A DNA stretch of 32,969 bases from Astrothelium macrocarpum (lineage: Eukaryota > Ascomycota > Dothideomycetes > Trypetheliales > Trypetheliaceae): the NCBI GenBank assembly GCA_021030915.1, contig JAGEMR010000214.1, positions 1 to 32,969 of the forward strand, in the 5' to 3' direction. Of this stretch, positions 30,046-32,969 are shown one piece after another. Under the pieces are notes generated by a model, which ran no database searches, had not been told where the DNA came from, and worked only from the letters and a program-made list of their open reading frames with translations. The first letter of the stretch is position 1; the number at the start of each line of letters is the position of its first letter. The translations under genes and the position numbers were made by a program.

Positions 30046-31540
30046 TACATGCGATCCGCATACGATTAATATATAATTCGCATACATTCAATCATGACAA
30101 TTCAAAATTCTTCAAAAAATATAAATTTTGAAAAATAAATTATTTTTATTACATTTTTTGAAAATTCATTTTTATCAATTCATGAAATTATATATGAATT
30201 TAAAATATTTATAATAATCATAAAATATAAATTAAATGATAATAAATCGTATATTATAATTATAAAATTATAATAATTTTTAATAAATACTGAAGAATCA
30301 ATTTTAATTTATTAAATTAAATGATTTATTATTTCAGAAATTTCTATTATATATTTATTATTATATGAATTTATTAAATTTTTATAAAAAAAGTACATTC
30401 ATTATACATTTCATTTGCATCCTGTATTTATCTATTTTAAACCAATTGATATCAATTAAATTAATCATTTTATCAAACGATATTCTGAAATTCGTAATAT
30501 ATATATTATTCAATTAAAATTTATTCATATAAATAGAATAATTATAAAAATAATAGAAAAAATATGAATATAATATCTCAGATATTTATAATATAAATAA
30601 ATCAGATTTTGATATTAAAGAAAAATAATCATTTAAAATATTAATTCATTTTAATATAAAAAAAAGATAAAAAATTATAATTAATAAATAAAAATGAATT
30701 ATAATAATTAAATATATTAATATAATAGACGAAATATTTATATTTTTTCTGATTTTTAAAAATATATAATTAAATTTATATTAATTTAATATAAATATAT
30801 TATCAGAATATCATTTTATAATTAATAAAAATGATTAGATATTAAATGAATTGATATTATATTGATTGATTGAAATTTCCGATTTTTTAATACATAAATG
30901 ATATATGAATTATAAATATTTTTTTATTATAAATGATTATAATAATCATATTCGGATCAAATTTATTAAATATTATATAAAAAATAAAATTAATTTTATA
31001 ATTATATTATCATATTATTTATATATATTTTAATCGTTTAATATGAATATATTTTTTATATTTAAATGATTTTATATAAATAAAATAATTATATTCTATA
31101 AATTCAATATATAATATATATTTAAAATAAAATGAATTAAAATATTCATTCAAATACGTAATATAATTATGATAAAAAAAAATATTTATATTAATTTCTG
31201 AAATATAGATATAATATTTTTAAATTGTAAATGAATTTTAAATAAATTATTATAAATATAATCAGAATTATATAAAAAAATTTTTATATCATTTAAAATA
31301 GATATTTTAAATTTTTTATTATTAAAGAATTCTTTTTTAAAAATTATTAAATTTAATAAATCAAATAAAAAATTTACAAAAATTTTGAATAAAAATAATA
31401 TAATTAATATATTTATAAAATATTATATTAAATATATAATAATTTTATATAAAAAATAAAATATTATAATCATTATTATGGCCAAATAATTGATAAATAT
31501 ATCAAAATTTTTTAATAAACGAAAATATAATAGAGTCACG

Positions 31541-31574
31541 TCCCCAGATCTGGTGAGTCCCCAGATCTGGTGAG
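31541..31574 (+). repeat. Exact tandem duplication of a 17-bp unit at a transposon end
   Basis: The unit TCCCCAGATCTGGTGAG occurs at 31541-31557 and 31558-31574. It contains the perfect 10-bp palindrome CCAGATCTGG. It is the clearest example of the 17-bp period seen at all transposon ends here. Confidence 0.95.
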
Positions 31575-31580
31575 CTTTTC

Positions 31581-31922
31581 TCAGTTCTTCGTCTGCGATC
31601 GCGTTGCGTATCGCTTATGAGGAATTTCCTCCTCATCTGAATTATTAGATACATTTTCTGAACTTTCAGCTTCCTCCTTATTATCTATTTCAATCACTGG
31701 AGCCTTTCATGGACGACCATACCGTCCTTTTATTTTGGATTTCGTTTCTATTTCGCGAATTATTCATAACACATTCTTAATAGAATATAATGAAATATCC
31801 TTTAATTGGATTCTTTTTCTTTTAAAATTCCTCTTTCGTTTTTCAAAAAATGTTTGTATTTCTTTTAATTGATTTGTTATAATAGAAATAATTACATTTT
31901 GATTTTCATAAAAACGAATCAT
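31581..31922 (-). pseudogene. C-terminal part of a decayed pogo/Fot1-like transposase
   Basis: 114 codons on the minus strand read through with only two internal stops. Both are TGA where CGA (Arg) is expected, as C-to-T damage would make. The order of features matches the tail of fungal DDE pogo-family transposases: a helical segment ending in FEKRKRNFKRKRIQL, then a linker (SIKNVL..IIREIETKSK), an AT-hook-like KGRYGRP-x-K, an acidic stretch (DNKEEAESSENVSNNSDEEE) and a basic end KRYATRSQTKN. The stop (TGA, 31581-31583) is only 7 bp from the tandem 17-bp repeats. The DDE catalytic domain would lie at higher coordinates, where the sequence is too AT-rich to read. Confidence 0.62.
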
Positions 31923-32969
31923 TTAATTAATATAACATTTTATCAATAATTTAAATATTGATTATTTATATAATTTTTTATTGAATTATTTATTTAATCG
32001 TCTCAATTTAATAGATTCTGAAAAAGAATTATCAAATAATAAAAGATCCAATTAATTGGATTGAATGATATATATAATTAAATAACGATCAAAATGATTT
32101 TATAAAAAAAATTTTTAAAAATTCGTATAAATATCATAAATAATAAATCAATTTTTTATTATTCAATAAAAATATTATTTTTAATTATTATTTTTTTATA
32201 TATATGAAATAATAATTTGATCCATTCCGATTATAAAATTCATTATAAATTGAATCGAAAAATTATATATATTTTATTAGAATAAAAATATTTGAAAACC
32301 GAAAATATAAAAATATCAAATGATTATAATTTATACGAATAATAAAAAGATATAATAAATAAATTGATTTTATTCTTTATATAATAAATAATAAAATCGG
32401 TTTATATATGATTTTCATGATTATTAATGATAAATAAATATCAGCGATTTATAATCTTTTCGCGTATTAAAAATTCAAAAATTTTAATTAATTATTATAA
32501 TTTTAAATCATTTGATATTCAATTATTTTGATTAATTACGAAATGCCATTTCTGAAATATCTATTCATTGATCTAATATATATTTATATTCTCATCTTTG
32601 AATATCAAAAAAGAAGATAACATTTTATTTATAATATTAATATATTCAATATCTATTATTTATTCTTATTTATTATTTATAATTTTGTTTTATTATACGT
32701 TATTTAAATATATTAATATTTTTATTATTTATTTTTCGTTGATATCAAATTCTGATTCATTCATATTCTATATATTAGAAAGATCATATTTTCGATTTAT
32801 AAATTATATTTTAATCATATTAAATCAATATTTTATATATTCATAAATTATTCTTTTATATCGCGTATATTCTAATTATCGGATAAATATCGTTTTTATA
32901 TCAGAATATCATTTTTGAAAATGATAAAATCATTTATGATTAATAGAATTGAATTGAATAATTATAAAT

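Larger units (their letters stand above)
28170..32969. other. AT-saturated block with three short GC islands
   Basis: 4.8 kb of nearly pure A/T to the window end. Normal composition is kept only at about 28495-28560, 29998-30060 and 31533-31740. Each island carries a 17-bp-period direct repeat and so probably marks a transposon end. Apart from the two transposase relics listed separately, no gene survives; AT-only open frames (such as 32598-32846) are chance frames. The pattern is that of nested transposons hit by a repeat-induced C-to-T process. Confidence 0.8.
31533..32969 (-). mobile_element. Transposon D, left end in window, continuing past the window end
   Basis: It begins GAGTCACG after TA (31531-31532). 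A 17-bp unit containing the palindrome CCAGATCTGG is repeated exactly and without gap at 31541-31557 and 31558-31574. The C-terminal coding region of a pogo-like transposase follows on the minus strand, as expected for an element whose gene points toward this end. The first 200 bp retain fairly normal composition; beyond 31760 the sequence is AT-saturated. The other end is not in the window, fitting an element of more than 1.44 kb. Confidence 0.65.

Noticed and set aside
32598..32846. 82-codon frame in the AT-rich block
   Set aside because: Composition alone (Ile, Tyr, Phe, Asn) explains it; no motif, inside transposon remains.
28170..32969. AT-rich block as mitochondrial DNA or a centromere
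   Set aside because: Transposon ends, transposase relics and directional C-to-T lesions explain it; no mitochondrial genes or tandem satellite were seen.
1..32969. tRNA, rRNA or CRISPR features
   Set aside because: No cloverleaf with A/B-box sequence, rRNA stretch or regular repeat-spacer array was found by eye on either strand.

Overview
The window looks like nuclear DNA of a filamentous ascomycete (Pezizomycotina). Genes are small and split by short introns (mostly 49-97 bp, GT...AG). The gene content is typically fungal: CAP10/GT90 glycosyltransferase, rhodopsin-domain (PTH11-like) membrane protein, I78 inhibitor, Sgt2, Tma20, Trm11 and CK2 beta. Two blocks of extreme AT content carry the marks of a repeat-targeted C-to-T process such as RIP. 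No species can be named from the sequence alone.

Layout. 1-73 is the right end of a transposon that starts before the window. 738-1757 is a three-exon gene with a C48/Ulp1-like look but Ser at the catalytic Cys position. 1758-4024 holds no convincing gene. 4025-5558 is a CAP10/GT90 glycosyltransferase. 6625-8791 is a complete 2,167-bp TA-flanked transposon with exact 40-bp terminal inverted repeats and an AT-saturated interior. 9278-10805 is a membrane-anchored 3-beta-HSD-like SDR, convergent with TRM11 (10997-12513, minus); an I78 inhibitor follows on the minus strand (12961-13336). 14157-15145 is an unknown gene broken by a 10-bp tandem duplication. 15376-16853 is an unresolved unknown locus. 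17557-19464 (minus) is an ankyrin-repeat protein, divergent from CK2 beta (20013-21914), whose first intron is 977 bp. TMA20 (22162-22894, minus) and SGT2 (23174-24432, plus) share a 279-bp divergent promoter. 26017-27363 is a five-exon rhodopsin-domain membrane protein. 27794-28127 is the 5' part of a glutathione S-transferase gene cut by a transposon at 28127. From there to the window end lies a nest of AT-saturated transposons.

How it fits together. The 17.6-24.4 kb segment is a conserved housekeeping block (CK2 beta, ribosome-associated Tma20, tail-anchored-protein chaperone Sgt2), and TRM11 is also a translation gene. The flanks are accessory. The two main observations concern the transposons. 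First, all seven terminal regions visible carry a short direct repeat with a period of exactly 17 bp, although their sequences differ. Second, in the AT-saturated interiors the surviving C residues are nearly all preceded by T (or followed by G), while the terminal repeats keep normal base composition.
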